Shown piece by piece: positions 21,583 through 32,137 of a stretch of 38,156 nt of DNA. Numbering within the stretch: the stretch's first letter is position 1; each line of letters starts with the position of its first letter. A program made the position numbers and the translations under genes. Below the pieces are notes generated by a model. The model worked only from the letters and a program-made list of their open reading frames with translations. It was not told the DNA's origin and ran no database searches. Source of the DNA: an uncultured Halobacteria archaeon. GTDB lineage: Archaea > Halobacteriota > Halobacteria > Halobacteriales > Haloferacaceae. The stretch lies in the NCBI GenBank assembly GCA_937142015.1, contig CAKZQY010000291.1:1-38156 (forward strand), given 5' to 3'.

Positions 21583-21622
21583 TGAAGCCCGCCTGCACCC
21601 CGACACTGCAGACCGGGCTTCA
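21583..21622. repeat. 9-bp perfect inverted repeat (TGAAGCCCG…CGGGCTTCA), 22-nt loop
   Basis: read directly; intergenic, followed by T-rich CGATTTTATCTG on + strand. Confidence 0.8.
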
Positions 21623-21795
21623 GTCGATTTTATCTGTTGGAATTAAGTCGCGGGTTCCGGGGAGACCCGCTCGTATGTAGTTTCGTGTTAATTTCCGGTG
21701 ACGTGTCGGTGTACGGAGACGACTAGCCGCGGCGGGGCAGCGTCTCAGCGACAGTATCAGCAAGACACTTGTGACCCGGCCGACTCCCCTCGGGC

Positions 21796-22311
21796 GTGAG
21801 ACGGAGAACACTGCTCGGGAGCGCGGCGGGTGTCGTCGTCGGTACGGCCGGCTGTCTCGGCGGGTCACAGCCGGATCTCTCGATACGGACGGGGGCGGGG
21901 ACGCTCCACCCGGCATCACAGCAGTACATCACCGACGGTCTCGAACCGGGCGGCGACCGGAGCGCGTACGCGGCTGTCGCGCCAGACGAAGCCCCGGACC
22001 TCGTCGGCGCGGACGCCTCGACACCCATCGCTCGTCGGCTCCGGCGCGGCGGTGCCGACCAGTTCCACGTCGTGACACAGCTGCGGTCGACGCCCGCCGC
22101 GCCGCTCCGGTTCGGCACGAGTCAGGCCGTCTCGTGGGAGGAGGAGCGGACGGTCCGACTCACGACGACTGTCGAGACGGCGACGGACCTCGACGCGACG
22201 CTGAACTCGGCGTCACAACTCGTCTACACTGCCGTCTGGGGAATCGAACCCGAACTGGAGGAGCTCCCGGACGAGGCGGAACTCCAACTGGAGAACCTCT
22301 CTGACGGCTGA
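21796..22311 (+). CDS. Tat-type lipoprotein, function unknown
   Basis: GTG start, MRRRTLLGSAAGVVVGTAGCLGGSQ: twin-arginine-like N-term and AGC lipobox. Confidence 0.8.
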   Translation: MRRRTLLGSAAGVVVGTAGCLGGSQPDLSIRTGAGTLHPASQQYITDGLEPGGDRSAYAAVAPDEAPDLVGADASTPIARRLRRGGADQFHVVTQLRSTPAAPLRFGTSQAVSWEEERTVRLTTTVETATDLDATLNSASQLVYTAVWGIEPELEELPDEAELQLENLSDG

Positions 22312-22416
22312 GTGTCTCTGGACCCCCTCCGACTCTCCGCCTCCGAGACGCGAGACGACTCTTTCTTGGAGACTACAATCCCGTCCTTCCGAAGTTGCGG
22401 ACCCACTCCGCCGCGG

Positions 22417-25092
22417 TCACCGACCAGTTCTGGTCTCCCACGTGCTGGCGAGCGACCAGACAGTCACGTCGAGTGACGCGGAGCCGTCGAGCGCGTACAG
22501 CGACAGTCGGTCGGCGTCTTCGTCTTCGGGGTAGATGCGCGCGGTCAGACACCGGTGTTCGTCGGCGAACAGTTCGACGACGGAGCCGTCGACGAACGCG
22601 CGGAGTTCGAGCGGGCCGTCGGAGTCGACTGGCATCCGGAGTGGCTCGCCCACGGTCGTGTCGCTCGCGCTCGACGCGCGGCGGTCGACAGTGACAGTCT
22701 CGCCGTCGTACCTGATCGGTGTGCGCTCGGCACCCGCCGCGGACTCGCTGACGACGACACCGGCCTCCGCCGCGTCGTGGAGGTCGACGGTCGCAGTCAC
22801 CTCGACTCCACGCCCACGGGCCAGTCGCTCGTAGTCTCCCGCGGCGAGTGTGGTCGTCGTCTCGGCGAGTCGTCGGTCGCGCAGGTCGGTCACCTCCGTC
22901 GCTGGCCGCTGTCGAATCCGCCCGTCGCCGGGTGAGACGACACGCGGCAGCGACAGCAGGCCGGACCAGCCGGCTTCCCACTGTGCGGCGGCCGTCCGCG
23001 CCTCCGGCAGCCACCCCCACGTGACGTACCGGTTCTGCTCCTCGTCCCACAGCGACTGTGGCGCGTAGAAGTCGCCGTAGTCGAGGAGTCCGCGTTCCGC
23101 GACGTGGAACGACGGCTCGTCGAGGTCCGCGTACCCGGAGAAGAACGCCACCCGGTCGTCGTCGGAGACGTGGAGCAGACAGCCGTCGTCGCCGAACCGC
23201 AACAGCTCCGGACACTCCCACACCGGCGCGCCGCGAGGCCCCACTCCGGTGAGCAACGGCCCGACGTACGTCCACTCCCGTAGGTCGTCGCTCTCGTACA
23301 ACAGCGCCGCGCCGTGGCTGCCGTCGCTGCCGGACGGAGCCACCGGTGGCGACTCGCCTCCGGACAGAGACCAACTCCCTGCGTCACTCACACCGTCAGC
23401 TCCGGAGCCGTTCTCGCTACCTTCTCCGGAGTTGTTCGCACCGTCCACCCCGGAGTTGTTCACAGCATCCACCCCGGAACTGTTCGCAGCATCCACCTCG
23501 GAGTTGTTCACAGCATCCACCCCGGAGTTGTTCACAGCGTCCACCCCGGAACTGTTCGTACTGTTCACTCCGGAGCCGATCAGTTGGTACCAGACACCGT
23601 TCTCCCGCCAGACGCTGTGATCCCGGAACTCCGCCTTCCAGTCGCTCGACCGGTACACGTCCAGCGTCTCCGGTGCGCCCTCGATAATCGGGTTGTTCGG
23701 GTCCTTCTCCCACGTGTCGAGCTGTCGGTCGTCCGTCGTGGCGAGACACGGCAGCTGTTCGCGGTTGCGTCCCCCAGTGTACAGCAGTGTCGGCGTTCCG
23801 TCGTCGGAGACGGCACATCCCGACCAACAGCCGTCCCGGTCCGGACCGTCCTGATCGGGTGAGAGTGCGACCGGTCTGTCCTCCCAGTGACAGAGGTCGT
23901 CGCTGACGGCGTGACCCCAGTGAATCGTGTCGTGGAACGGACCGCCGGGGTTGTACTGGTAGAACAGGTGGTACCGACCGTTCCACTTGATCAGTCCATT
24001 CGGGTCGTTGAGCCAGTTCGCCGGAGGGGAGAAGTGGTAGGCGGGCCTGTGGTGATCGTCTGCGAGCCGCTCGCGGAGCCATCGGAATCCCGCTCGCTCG
24101 GCCGGCCGTCCCGGCGGCCGTGTCGCTGGCTGGCTAGCGTCGACCGTCCGTTCCGCGTGGCTGGCGTCGGCCGTCCGCTCCGCGTGGCTGGCGTCGGCGG
24201 TCCGCTCCGCGTGGTTGGCGTCGACCGCCCGCTCCGCGTGGCTGGCGTCGGCCGTCCGCTCCGCGTGGGTGGTTTCGCTCGTCCGCCCTGTCGAGGCGAG
24301 CGCGTCCGGCCGTGCGAGCGCGAGAACAGCGTTCCGGAGGAGCTGTCGTCGGTCGGCGGCGTACTCACTCGCGTCGGGACACATCGACCCGCCGAGTCCG
24401 AACACGACGCCGTCACCGACGCGCCACTCGATCACGACCTTGCCGCGGTAGTCGTCGTCTTCGCCGTAGTGTGTCGAGGCGAGCACGTCGCCGCGCTCCG
24501 GCAACACCGCCTCGTAGCGGGCGTACGGCGAGACACTGCCGGGACCGGCGAGTGTGACGTGATCGTCGGTGAACCCGTCGAACAGCGGGTGGTCACGGTG
24601 GAGCGACTTCGGGAGGTAGCCCGCCGGTCGCTCCGGTTCGTCGACACCGACAGCGTCCGGGACCACCGGGTCGATTCCCAGCGCTGGCACCGCGGTGAGT
24701 GCGTGTGCCGACAGGAGCAGTCCGCCGCCGTCTGTGAGCAGCGACTGGATCGACTCGCGGACGGCCTCGAACGCCGCCGCGGCGTCCGGGTCGTCTGGCA
24801 CCGTCCGATCCCGGTCACCCGACGCGGACGCGACGAGACTCCACGTCTCCGTCGCCAGCGGCTCCTCGCGGTGCCACCAGAGCACGTCGAACGCCGTCGG
24901 GTCCACCGTCTCGTCTGCGAGCGACGCGAGCGGGACGACCTCGGCGTCTGCGATCCGGTCGGCCTCCGCCCTGACTGCCGGTCCGACCGTCCCGTCCGTG
25001 ACGACGCCGAGTCGAACCGACCCGAGTTCCGTCGGTGCGGGTCGTTCCATCGACACGTCGTTTACGGCCCCCGTTGTAAAACATTCCGCCAT
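22417..25092 (-). CDS. GH32 beta-fructosidase (invertase/levanase-like) fused to an N-terminal GATase-like domain; two repeat insertions
   Basis: [41 protein letters not shown] motifs; C-terminal beta-sandwich [15 protein letters not shown]; start may be 25050 (MERPAPTEL). Confidence 0.92.
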   Translation of the reverse strand: MAECFTTGAVNDVSMERPAPTELGSVRLGVVTDGTVGPAVRAEADRIADAEVVPLASLADETVDPTAFDVLWWHREEPLATETWSLVASASGDRDRTVPDDPDAAAAFEAVRESIQSLLTDGGGLLLSAHALTAVPALGIDPVVPDAVGVDEPERPAGYLPKSLHRDHPLFDGFTDDHVTLAGPGSVSPYARYEAVLPERGDVLASTHYGEDDDYRGKVVIEWRVGDGVVFGLGGSMCPDASEYAADRRQLLRNAVLALARPDALASTGRTSETTHAERTADASHAERAVDANHAERTADASHAERTADASHAERTVDASQPATRPPGRPAERAGFRWLRERLADDHHRPAYHFSPPANWLNDPNGLIKWNGRYHLFYQYNPGGPFHDTIHWGHAVSDDLCHWEDRPVALSPDQDGPDRDGCWSGCAVSDDGTPTLLYTGGRNREQLPCLATTDDRQLDTWEKDPNNPIIEGAPETLDVYRSSDWKAEFRDHSVWRENGVWYQLIGSGVNSTNSSGVDAVNNSGVDAVNNSEVDAANSSGVDAVNNSGVDGANNSGEGSENGSGADGVSDAGSWSLSGGESPPVAPSGSDGSHGAALLYESDDLREWTYVGPLLTGVGPRGAPVWECPELLRFGDDGCLLHVSDDDRVAFFSGYADLDEPSFHVAERGLLDYGDFYAPQSLWDEEQNRYVTWGWLPEARTAAAQWEAGWSGLLSLPRVVSPGDGRIRQRPATEVTDLRDRRLAETTTTLAAGDYERLARGRGVEVTATVDLHDAAEAGVVVSESAAGAERTPIRYDGETVTVDRRASSASDTTVGEPLRMPVDSDGPLELRAFVDGSVVELFADEHRCLTARIYPEDEDADRLSLYALDGSASLDVTVWSLASTWETRTGR
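23426..23575. repeat. 24-bp in-frame tandem repeat (~6 copies) encoding SGVDAVNN inside the GH32 catalytic domain
   Basis: GAGTTGTTCACAGCATCCACCCCG repeated. Confidence 0.93.
24137..24270. repeat. 27-bp in-frame tandem repeat (~5 copies) encoding TADASHAER in the interdomain linker
   Basis: GTCGGCCGTCCGCTCCGCGTGGCTGGC repeated. Confidence 0.93.
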
Positions 25093-25171
25093 CTACGGAG
25101 GTCGCGTTAACTCAGAGCGGGAGGCGCTCATCTCTGAGTGTCAGCGCCGGAGATCGAACGCCTCGACGCTG

Positions 25172-25567
25172 TCACTCCCGCGGTCGGAAGACGACCAGTC
25201 GTTTGCCGGTCGTCTGGTTCTGTCTCACGTCGACCTCGACACTCGTTCCGATCTCGATTTCCGCCGTCTCCATCCCGCGGACGATTCCGGTGAGTCGGAC
25301 GGCACCGAAGTCGGCGACGGCGGTGACGTACGGTGTGTCGTCTTCGAAGTCCGGGGGTGCGACGTGAACCTCGGAGAAGGTGACGATCTCGCCGACGATC
25401 GGGAGAGAGGCCTCGGAGAGGGTCCGTGAGCCACACTCCGGGCAGACACGTCGCGGCGGGAGCAGTCCGTGGCCGTTGTGACACTTGAGGTAGTAAGCGT
25501 CCTCTGCGAGCGCGTCGGCCCACTCGTCGTACCCCTCGTCGGCTCCCGGGACCGGTTCGCCACTCAT
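25172..25567 (-). CDS. DUF35 rubredoxin-like Zn-ribbon/OB-fold acyl-CoA-associated protein
   Basis: CHNGHGLLPPRRVCPECGS then OB-fold GEIVTFSEVHVAPPDFEDDTPYVTAVADF. Confidence 0.9.
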   Translation of the reverse strand: MSGEPVPGADEGYDEWADALAEDAYYLKCHNGHGLLPPRRVCPECGSRTLSEASLPIVGEIVTFSEVHVAPPDFEDDTPYVTAVADFGAVRLTGIVRGMETAEIEIGTSVEVDVRQNQTTGKRLVVFRPRE

Positions 25568-26730
25568 TTCGCCACCTCCAGCACGTGGACGACAGCACTG
25601 GCAACCGTGCCGCCAGCGTTGTGCGTCACTCCGATGTCGGCGTCCGAGACGGCGTCGCTGTTGGGGTGGTCACCCCGCAACAGTCGTGTCATCTCCGCGA
25701 TCTGGGAGCCACCAGTCGCGCCCACCGGGTGTCCCTTCGCCTTCAGCCCGCCGGAGAGGTTCACCGGCAGGTCGCCGTCGCTGGTGGTCTCGCCCCGTCT
25801 GGCAGCATCGACAGCCTCGCCAGTCTCGTAGAAGTCCAGCGCCTCCAGTGCGAGCACTTCGGCGATGGTGAAACAGTCGTGGACCTCCGCCACGTCCACG
25901 TCGTCCGGCTCCACCCCGGCGTCGTCGTAGGCGGCGTCTGCCGCGTCGGCAGCGGCAGGTGTCTCGGGGATCACAGCGCGATCCTGGAGCGCAGCCCGAT
26001 CCGACCCCTGTCCGGTGCCGGTGATCGCAACCGGCGCAGTCACGTCGTGGTCTCTCGCGTACGACTCCGAGACCAGCACGACCGCACTCGCTCCGTCGGT
26101 GATCGGACAGGCGTCGTAGAGGTTCAGCGGCGACGCGACGACCGGCGAGTCGAGCGCCTCCTCGACCGTGATCGACCGTTGGTACTGTGCGTACTCGTTG
26201 TCCAGCGCGTGCTCGTGGTTCTTCACCGCGACGTGTGCGAGGTCGGTCTCGTCGCCGCCGAACTGCTCGAAGTAGGCGCGTGCCATCAGCGCGTACGCAC
26301 CCGGGAACGTCACACCCGCACGGACCTCGAACAGTTCGTCGGCCGCAATCGCCAGCGACTCCGTCACACGCGACGTCGAGAGGTTGTTCATTCGCTCCAT
26401 CCCGCCAGCGAGCGCAACGTCCGTCTCCCCGCTGCGGATCGCCCGGACCGCCTCGCGGACTGCGACCCCCGCGCTCGCACACGCCTCTTCGTAGCGTGTC
26501 GCCGGACAGCGGAGCCCTGCGGCCTCCGCCGCCAGCGGCGCTTGGTGCCCCTGTCGCTCGGCGAGCGCGCCCATGAAGTTGCCGTAGTTGAGCTGCTCGA
26601 CCGCGTCGTGGTCGACGCCAGCGTCCCCCAGCGCGGCGGCTGCCGCCTCGGCGAACATGTCCCGCCCCGTCCGACTCGGGTGGTCACCGAACTCTGTGAG
26701 ACCGACACCGGCCACTCGTACACCCGTCAT
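25564..26730 (-). CDS. thiolase family protein (acetyl-CoA acetyltransferase / SCP-x-like)
   Basis: TRYEEACASAGVAVREAVRAIRSG (active Cys), EVHDCFTIAEVLALEAL, NLSGGLKAKGHPVGATGGSQ; 4-bp ATGA overlap with the DUF35 gene. Confidence 0.94.
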   Translation of the reverse strand: MTGVRVAGVGLTEFGDHPSRTGRDMFAEAAAAALGDAGVDHDAVEQLNYGNFMGALAERQGHQAPLAAEAAGLRCPATRYEEACASAGVAVREAVRAIRSGETDVALAGGMERMNNLSTSRVTESLAIAADELFEVRAGVTFPGAYALMARAYFEQFGGDETDLAHVAVKNHEHALDNEYAQYQRSITVEEALDSPVVASPLNLYDACPITDGASAVVLVSESYARDHDVTAPVAITGTGQGSDRAALQDRAVIPETPAAADAADAAYDDAGVEPDDVDVAEVHDCFTIAEVLALEALDFYETGEAVDAARRGETTSDGDLPVNLSGGLKAKGHPVGATGGSQIAEMTRLLRGDHPNSDAVSDADIGVTHNAGGTVASAVVHVLEVAK

Positions 26731-26788
26731 GCTCGGTGCTACGGTGAGGTACCAGTAAAATACTGCCGGAGTGGGAGACGGAGACGGA

Positions 26789-26912
26789 CGATCACGCCAC
26801 CTGTGTCCAATCCGCGATCACGCCACCTGTGTCCAATCCGCGACCACGCCGCCTGTGTCCAATCCGCGACCACGCCGCCTGTGTCCAATCCGCGATCACG
26901 CCACCTGTGTCC
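26789..26912. repeat. 26-bp tandem repeat, ~4.8 copies (CGATCACGCCACCTGTGTCCAATCCG)
   Basis: copies start 26789, 26815, 26841, 26867, 26893; alternating AT/AC and AC/GC variants. Confidence 0.97.
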
Positions 26913-26936
26913 GACGCGGCCGGTCGGCCCCCAGTC

Positions 26937-27320
26937 TCACACGTCGGGCGCGTCGTCTTCCACTTCGCGTTTCAGCGAGTCGCGGCGCGACTTGGCGTCA
27001 CGGCCGGTCGCTTCCAGCAGAAACTCGTTTTTCGTGTCGACAGCGTCGGAGGCGGCCTCGGCGTTCCCCTCTGCGATCACCGTCTCGGGGTCCCGTTCCT
27101 CGAAGTGGACGGCCAGTCGGTCCTTCTTGCTGCTGTACTCGGCTTTCCCGATCACGATTCGCTCGAAGACGGGGTTGTCCGGGTCCTCCACGACGTACAG
27201 CTCGTGACCGTCCATCTCTTCGGTCCCTGTCACCTCGCCGAACGCGTCCTCGATCTCCGACTCGAGATCCGGCATCCGGTCGTCGAGGTGCTCCCCACGC
27301 CGCATCTTGTACTTCTTCAT
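26937..27320 (-). CDS. DUF5611-like small haloarchaeal protein
   Basis: start at MKKYKMRRGEHLDDRMPDLESEIEDAFGEVTG. Confidence 0.65.
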   Translation of the reverse strand: MKKYKMRRGEHLDDRMPDLESEIEDAFGEVTGTEEMDGHELYVVEDPDNPVFERIVIGKAEYSSKKDRLAVHFEERDPETVIAEGNAEAASDAVDTKNEFLLEATGRDAKSRRDSLKREVEDDAPDV

Positions 27321-27465
27321 ACTCCGGCGTTCGACGGGGGTCCGTTTACTTGTTTCGTCAGACTCCCCGCTCTGTGGCCCCACGACACACGCCTCGCAGC
27401 GTCGACAGCGTCGTACGGAAACAGATTGGTCGACAGAAACGACGGAGGCGCTCGTCTCGGCGCAG

Positions 27466-27945
27466 TCACTCGGAGTCGGTCTCGTCTTCGAGGAACCCGT
27501 GGTACGGACAGACGTACTCGTCGCGGATGAGCTGTTCGTCCACGATGTCGAGTCCGATCTCGTCGAGGTCGCCCGCGATCCGATTGAGGTCGTCGTGTGA
27601 CTGCCCGATAGCGTTGACGTACACGTTCCGTTTCCCCGTCATGATCTCGCGGACGGCTGTCACACCGTCGATCTCGCGTGCGCGGTCCGCGAGCTCGTCG
27701 CGGTCGGGAACGGGAGCGGTACAGACGACCTTCGTGTACAACGGGTAGCCCGCCAGCTCGTAGTCGATGTCGATGTGGTAGCCCCGTACGATGCCGCTGT
27801 CTTCGAGCTTGTTGAGACGTGTCCGCACCGTGCTCGGCGACAGTCCGAGCTTCTCGCCGATCTCACTGGAAGAGACGTTCCGTGCGTCCTCCTGGAGGTG
27901 ATAGAGGATCTGCTTGTCCACCGCGTCGAGTCCGTCGTCGTTCAC
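27466..27945 (-). CDS. Lrp/AsnC family transcriptional regulator
   Basis: LDAVDKQILYHLQEDARNVSSSEIGEKLGLSPSTVRTRLNKLEDSGIVRGY plus RAM domain. Confidence 0.93.
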   Translation of the reverse strand: MNDDGLDAVDKQILYHLQEDARNVSSSEIGEKLGLSPSTVRTRLNKLEDSGIVRGYHIDIDYELAGYPLYTKVVCTAPVPDRDELADRAREIDGVTAVREIMTGKRNVYVNAIGQSHDDLNRIAGDLDEIGLDIVDEQLIRDEYVCPYHGFLEDETDSE

Positions 27946-28236
27946 GACCTGTCTGTGACACCTACACTGGTATCACGCTGTCGGTCGCTGGAAGTCGACC
28001 TGGTGTCGACGGATCTGCCGCCAGACACGCTAGAGCGCCGGCTCTGATGCCTCCGTCTCCGCCCGTCTGCTTGCGGCGCTCGGAGTCGTCTATCCCGAAC
28101 TGTAGTGACAGTAACTGATATACTGGGGGCAGATTTTGACGATCCGTCAATTAGATCGGCATTTTTATGCTGTTCCGTCTCCTCACTTGGAACACAGCGT
28201 CGTGGACACAGAGACACGGCGGTCACGGAGCAACCC

Positions 28237-28683
28237 ATGACAACGGATCACTCGACAGACGACTCGGGAGACGCCCACACCCGAACGACACACTTCGTCC
28301 TCGGTGGCGGCAACCTCGGAGCGGCAATCGCCGAGCGGCTCCGGCGTGAGGGACACACAGTCACGACCGTCGACGTGCCGACTCGGCTGACCGACGAGCT
28401 GTCGGCCGCTCGCGGTGACGACGACCAGCGGATCGTCGGCGATCCGAGAGACGTCGACCTCCTCGCGGCGGCCGGCGTCGAGACGGCCTCGTCGGTGATC
28501 GTCGCAACCCCGTCGGACGCACGGAACTTCCTCGTCGCACAGCTCGTCCGCGTCAACTTCGACGTGCCGCGGATCGTCGTGCTCGTCCACGACCCGACGC
28601 GCACCGAGCCGCTCGCCGACGCGGGCCACGAGCCGCTGTGTGTGACGGCCACTGTCTCCGAGACGATCACGGAGCAGATATGA
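28237..28683 (+). CDS. TrkA-N-like (RCK) NAD-binding protein
   Basis: FVLGGGNLGAAIAERLRREGHTVTTVDV…RIVGDPRDVDLLAAAGVETASSVIVATPSDARNFLVAQLVR. Confidence 0.82.
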   Translation: MTTDHSTDDSGDAHTRTTHFVLGGGNLGAAIAERLRREGHTVTTVDVPTRLTDELSAARGDDDQRIVGDPRDVDLLAAAGVETASSVIVATPSDARNFLVAQLVRVNFDVPRIVVLVHDPTRTEPLADAGHEPLCVTATVSETITEQI

Positions 28684-30796
28684 AGACACTCGAACGCGAC
28701 CTCGGTCTCCCGTCGGTGCTCGCAATCAGCATCGGCGCGATGGTCGGCAGTGGCATCTTCATCCTGCCCGCGCTCGCGTTAGAGATCGCCGGGCCGGCGG
28801 TGATTCTGGCGTACCTGTTCGCCGGGCTGTTGGTCGTCCCTGCCGCCCTCTCGAAGTCGGAGATGGCGACGGCGATGCCGGAGGCCGGCGGGACGTACAT
28901 CTACATCGAGCGCGGGATGGGGCCGCTGCTCGGGACGATCGCCGGCGTGGGAACGTGGTTCTCGCTCTCGTTCAAGGGCGCACTCGCGCTCGTCGGCGGC
29001 GTGCCGTACCTGCTGCTGTTGTTCGACCTCCCGTTGCAGCCCGTCGCGCTCGGTCTCGCAGCGGTGTTGATCCTCGTCAACCTCCTCGGCGCGGAACAGA
29101 CTGGACGGCTCCAAGTCGGTATCGTCGTGGTGATGCTGGCGGCGCTCGGCTGGTTCGCGGCCGGCAGCGTCGGGAGTGTCCAGTCTCCCAACTACCGTGG
29201 CTTCTTCGACTCGGGGGTCGGCGGACTGGTGGCTGCCACGGGTCTCGTGTTCGTCTCGTATGCGGGTGTCACGAAGGTCGCAAGCGTCGCCGAGGAGGTC
29301 GAGGACCCGGGTCGGAACATCCCGCTGGGTATCCTCGGCTCGCTCGCGTTCACCACGGCGCTGTACGTCGGCGTCGTGATCGTCATCGTCGGCGTCACCG
29401 AGCCCGGGACTGTCGCGGACTCGTTGACACCGGTCGCGGTCGCCGCGGAGGCGACACTCGGACAGTTCGGCGTGATCGCCGTCATCGTCGCGGCGGTGCT
29501 GGCGCTCGTCTCGACGGCGAACGCGGGCATTCTCTCCTCCTCGCGGTACCCGTTCGCAATGAGCCGCGACGACCTCGCGCCGCCGTCGCTGTCGACGGTG
29601 AGCGAGCGGTTCGGCACACCTGTCGCGTCGATCACCCTGACCGGCGCTGTGTTGTTGGTGCTGGTCGCGTTCGTGCCGATCCTCGACATTGCGAAGCTCG
29701 CCAGCGCGTTCCAGATTCTCGTCTTCTGTCTGGTCAACGTCGCTGTCGTCGCCTTCCGCGAGGGTGACAACGACTACGACCCCGAGTTCACCGCGCCGCT
29801 GTACCCGTGGGTGCAGGTGTTCGGCGTGGTCGCCGGGCTGCTCCTGTTGACGCAGATGGGCACCGTGCCGCTCGTCGGCGCAGTGGTCATCACGGTCGGG
29901 AGTGTGGGCTGGTACGCGCTGTACGTCCGGCCGCGTGTCAGTCGTGAGGGCGAGGCGCGGGACGCCGTCCGGCGGCGTGTCGGCCGCGAGGCCGTGACCG
30001 ACACGGAGTCGGTGGTGAACGAGCGGCCGACGGAGCTGCTCGTCGCGCTGACGAAGAACGTCGACGAGCGGCGCGAGCGCTCGCTCGTGGAGCTGGCGGC
30101 CGACATCGTCGGCCCGGACGAGGGCCGGGTCCTCGCCGTGCGGTTCGAGGAAGTGCCCGATCAGGCACCGCTCACCGACGCCGTGACGAGACAGACCGCC
30201 GCAGACCGCTCGTTCGAGGCGCGACTCGACGACCTCTCTGCGGAGTTGGGTGTCGAGATCGACGCCGACGAGGTGGTGAGCCACGACACGAGCCGCTCCG
30301 TCTCCGCTCCCGACTGCTCGGCGATCCCATCGACTGGGTGGTCCGTCACGCGCCGTGTGACGTGCTCCTCGTCGACAATCTCGGGTACGAACGCCCGGGC
30401 TCCGTCGCGCTCTCCGGGAACACGGGACTGTACTCGCCGCTGGCCGTGACTGTCGCCGAGGCGGTCACTGTCGCCAACGACGCGACGCTGTCGCTGTGGT
30501 ACCCGACCGACCGGAAGACGACCGACCAGTACGAGCGGACGGTCGCAGACTATCAGGCTGCGATCTCGGAACTCGTCGCCGCCCCGGTCCACACACAGCG
30601 GGTGAGAGCCGACGGCGGACAGCCGTCCGTCCCCGACCTCCTCGTCCGCCGCGGGGCCGACGAGACGCTCCGGAGTGTGCTGTTCGACGGCGGCCCGACG
30701 TTCCCCACCCCGGGCTGTACGACTGTGACTGTGTACACCCACGAGTCGCGCCACCCGCCGCTCGCTCGCCGACTGTTCGAGTACGTGACGTTCTGA
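28680..30796 (+). pseudogene. APC amino-acid permease with C-terminal UspA-like domains, disrupted by an apparent internal deletion/frameshift near 30300-30325
   Basis: 28680..30449 encodes the permease (VLAISIGAMVGSGIFILPALALE) plus Usp start, then derails after SHDTSRS; RLRSRLLGDPIDWVVRHAPCDVLLVDNLGYERP resumes in another frame to 30796. Confidence 0.78.
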
Positions 30797-30916
30797 GTGG
30801 GTGTGTCGGTCGTCCTCGTTTTCGAGAGGGTTGGTCGGTGACAGTCTGGGTCGTCGCACACTCGTCCAGTCGCGTTCCGCTCGTCGCTACTCACGACAGT
30901 TGCGTTCGTCTCACCC

Positions 30917-31990
30917 TCAGTCGCCCGTCTCGCGCGGCACCACGCGCTGTCGGGGGCCGTGGAACAGCGACTCTAGGCCGACACCCAGCGTCTCGTCGGT
31001 CGTTGCGACACTGTCGGCACGCGGCGCGCGGTCGAGCAGCGCACGAATCGCGTCGACGTTCTCCGGGATCACGTCACTCTCCTGGTGGATCGACTGGAAC
31101 AGGTACAGGTCCGACCCTTCGACGGAGACGGAGTTCTCCCAGATGCAGTTCTCCCAGAGGTCGCCGCGCGGCCGGCCGGTGTCCTGTGCGAACTCCTTCA
31201 GCTTCCCCGTGCCGTCGATGCCAGCCTCTTCGGGAACGAGGAACAGCCGGGACTCGTCGGTGAGGGTCTCGCGGACCTCCGCCGCGGTCGGCGTGCTCTG
31301 GAGGGTGACGTTCACCGAGTGGAGGTGCATCAGCGTCGCTGGCACCTTCACCCCGAGCGTGTCGATAGCGAGATCGGGGTAGATCGTGTTCACGTCCGGG
31401 CCGTGGTGTGAGGGAACCTCCACCGGGTCGGGGAGGATGTCGTTGATCGGGCCACGCGAGGTCTGTCCGGGGTCGCCGCCGCGTCGCACGAGTGTCACCC
31501 GCGCCTTCTCGACGCCGTACGTCTCCCGCAGCGGCGCGAGCAGCCGCGACAGCCCGGTGGTGTTACAGGAGACAACGCGGAGGTAGTTCACGTTCTCGGC
31601 GGTCGCGGCGTCGTAGTTCGCTCGGGCGACGAAACTCGCGTCCGCCACCTCGGCGTCCTCACCGCCCTGAAAGATCGCGGGTGTGTCGTACCGCTCGTAC
31701 AGTTCGCGGTTCTGCGCGCCGACACCGGAGGGCGTGGTGTCGACGATCACGTCCGAACGAACGACCAGATCGTCGACCTCACCTGCGATGTCGACGCCCG
31801 CCTCGTGGAACGTGTTCGACCGCTCCGGAATCGCCGCGTACAACGGGTACCCCTTCCGTACTGCCGCCTCCGCCTCGAAGTTCGGCCGCGTCTTCGCCAC
31901 GCCAGCCAACTCCATGTCCGGCTGGGCGGCGACCGCGTCGGCCACCCGCTTCCCGATTGTCCCGTAGCCGTTCACGCCGACCTGTATCAT
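30917..31990 (-). CDS. gap: type II (archaeal) glyceraldehyde-3-phosphate dehydrogenase
   Basis: [33 protein letters not shown] active Cys, [21 protein letters not shown]. Confidence 0.95.
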   Translation of the reverse strand: MIQVGVNGYGTIGKRVADAVAAQPDMELAGVAKTRPNFEAEAAVRKGYPLYAAIPERSNTFHEAGVDIAGEVDDLVVRSDVIVDTTPSGVGAQNRELYERYDTPAIFQGGEDAEVADASFVARANYDAATAENVNYLRVVSCNTTGLSRLLAPLRETYGVEKARVTLVRRGGDPGQTSRGPINDILPDPVEVPSHHGPDVNTIYPDLAIDTLGVKVPATLMHLHSVNVTLQSTPTAAEVRETLTDESRLFLVPEEAGIDGTGKLKEFAQDTGRPRGDLWENCIWENSVSVEGSDLYLFQSIHQESDVIPENVDAIRALLDRAPRADSVATTDETLGVGLESLFHGPRQRVVPRETGD

Positions 31991-32137
31991 TGTCTCGGGG
32001 TCGTCACGGAATCGGGTTAATCGTTACGGGAAAGTCGGGGAGAAAGCAACTACCATTCGAGTAAGCTGGCTGATAATGGTGGTTCCCCTCCGATTCATGG
32101 TAGTCTGTCCGCAGTCGTACCGTCGTCGCCGACAGTC

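Noticed and set aside
26789-26912. CRISPR array
   Set aside because: Copies are directly abutting with no unique spacers and no cas genes nearby; a tandem repeat.
25585-27207. 540-aa plus-strand ORF
   Set aside because: Antisense to the thiolase and reads through the 26-bp repeat array and the 3' part of the DUF5611-like gene; Arg/Val-rich, no motif.
28779-30284. 501-aa minus-strand ORF
   Set aside because: Antisense to the APC permease; Arg/His-rich composition typical of spurious ORFs in high-GC DNA, no motif.
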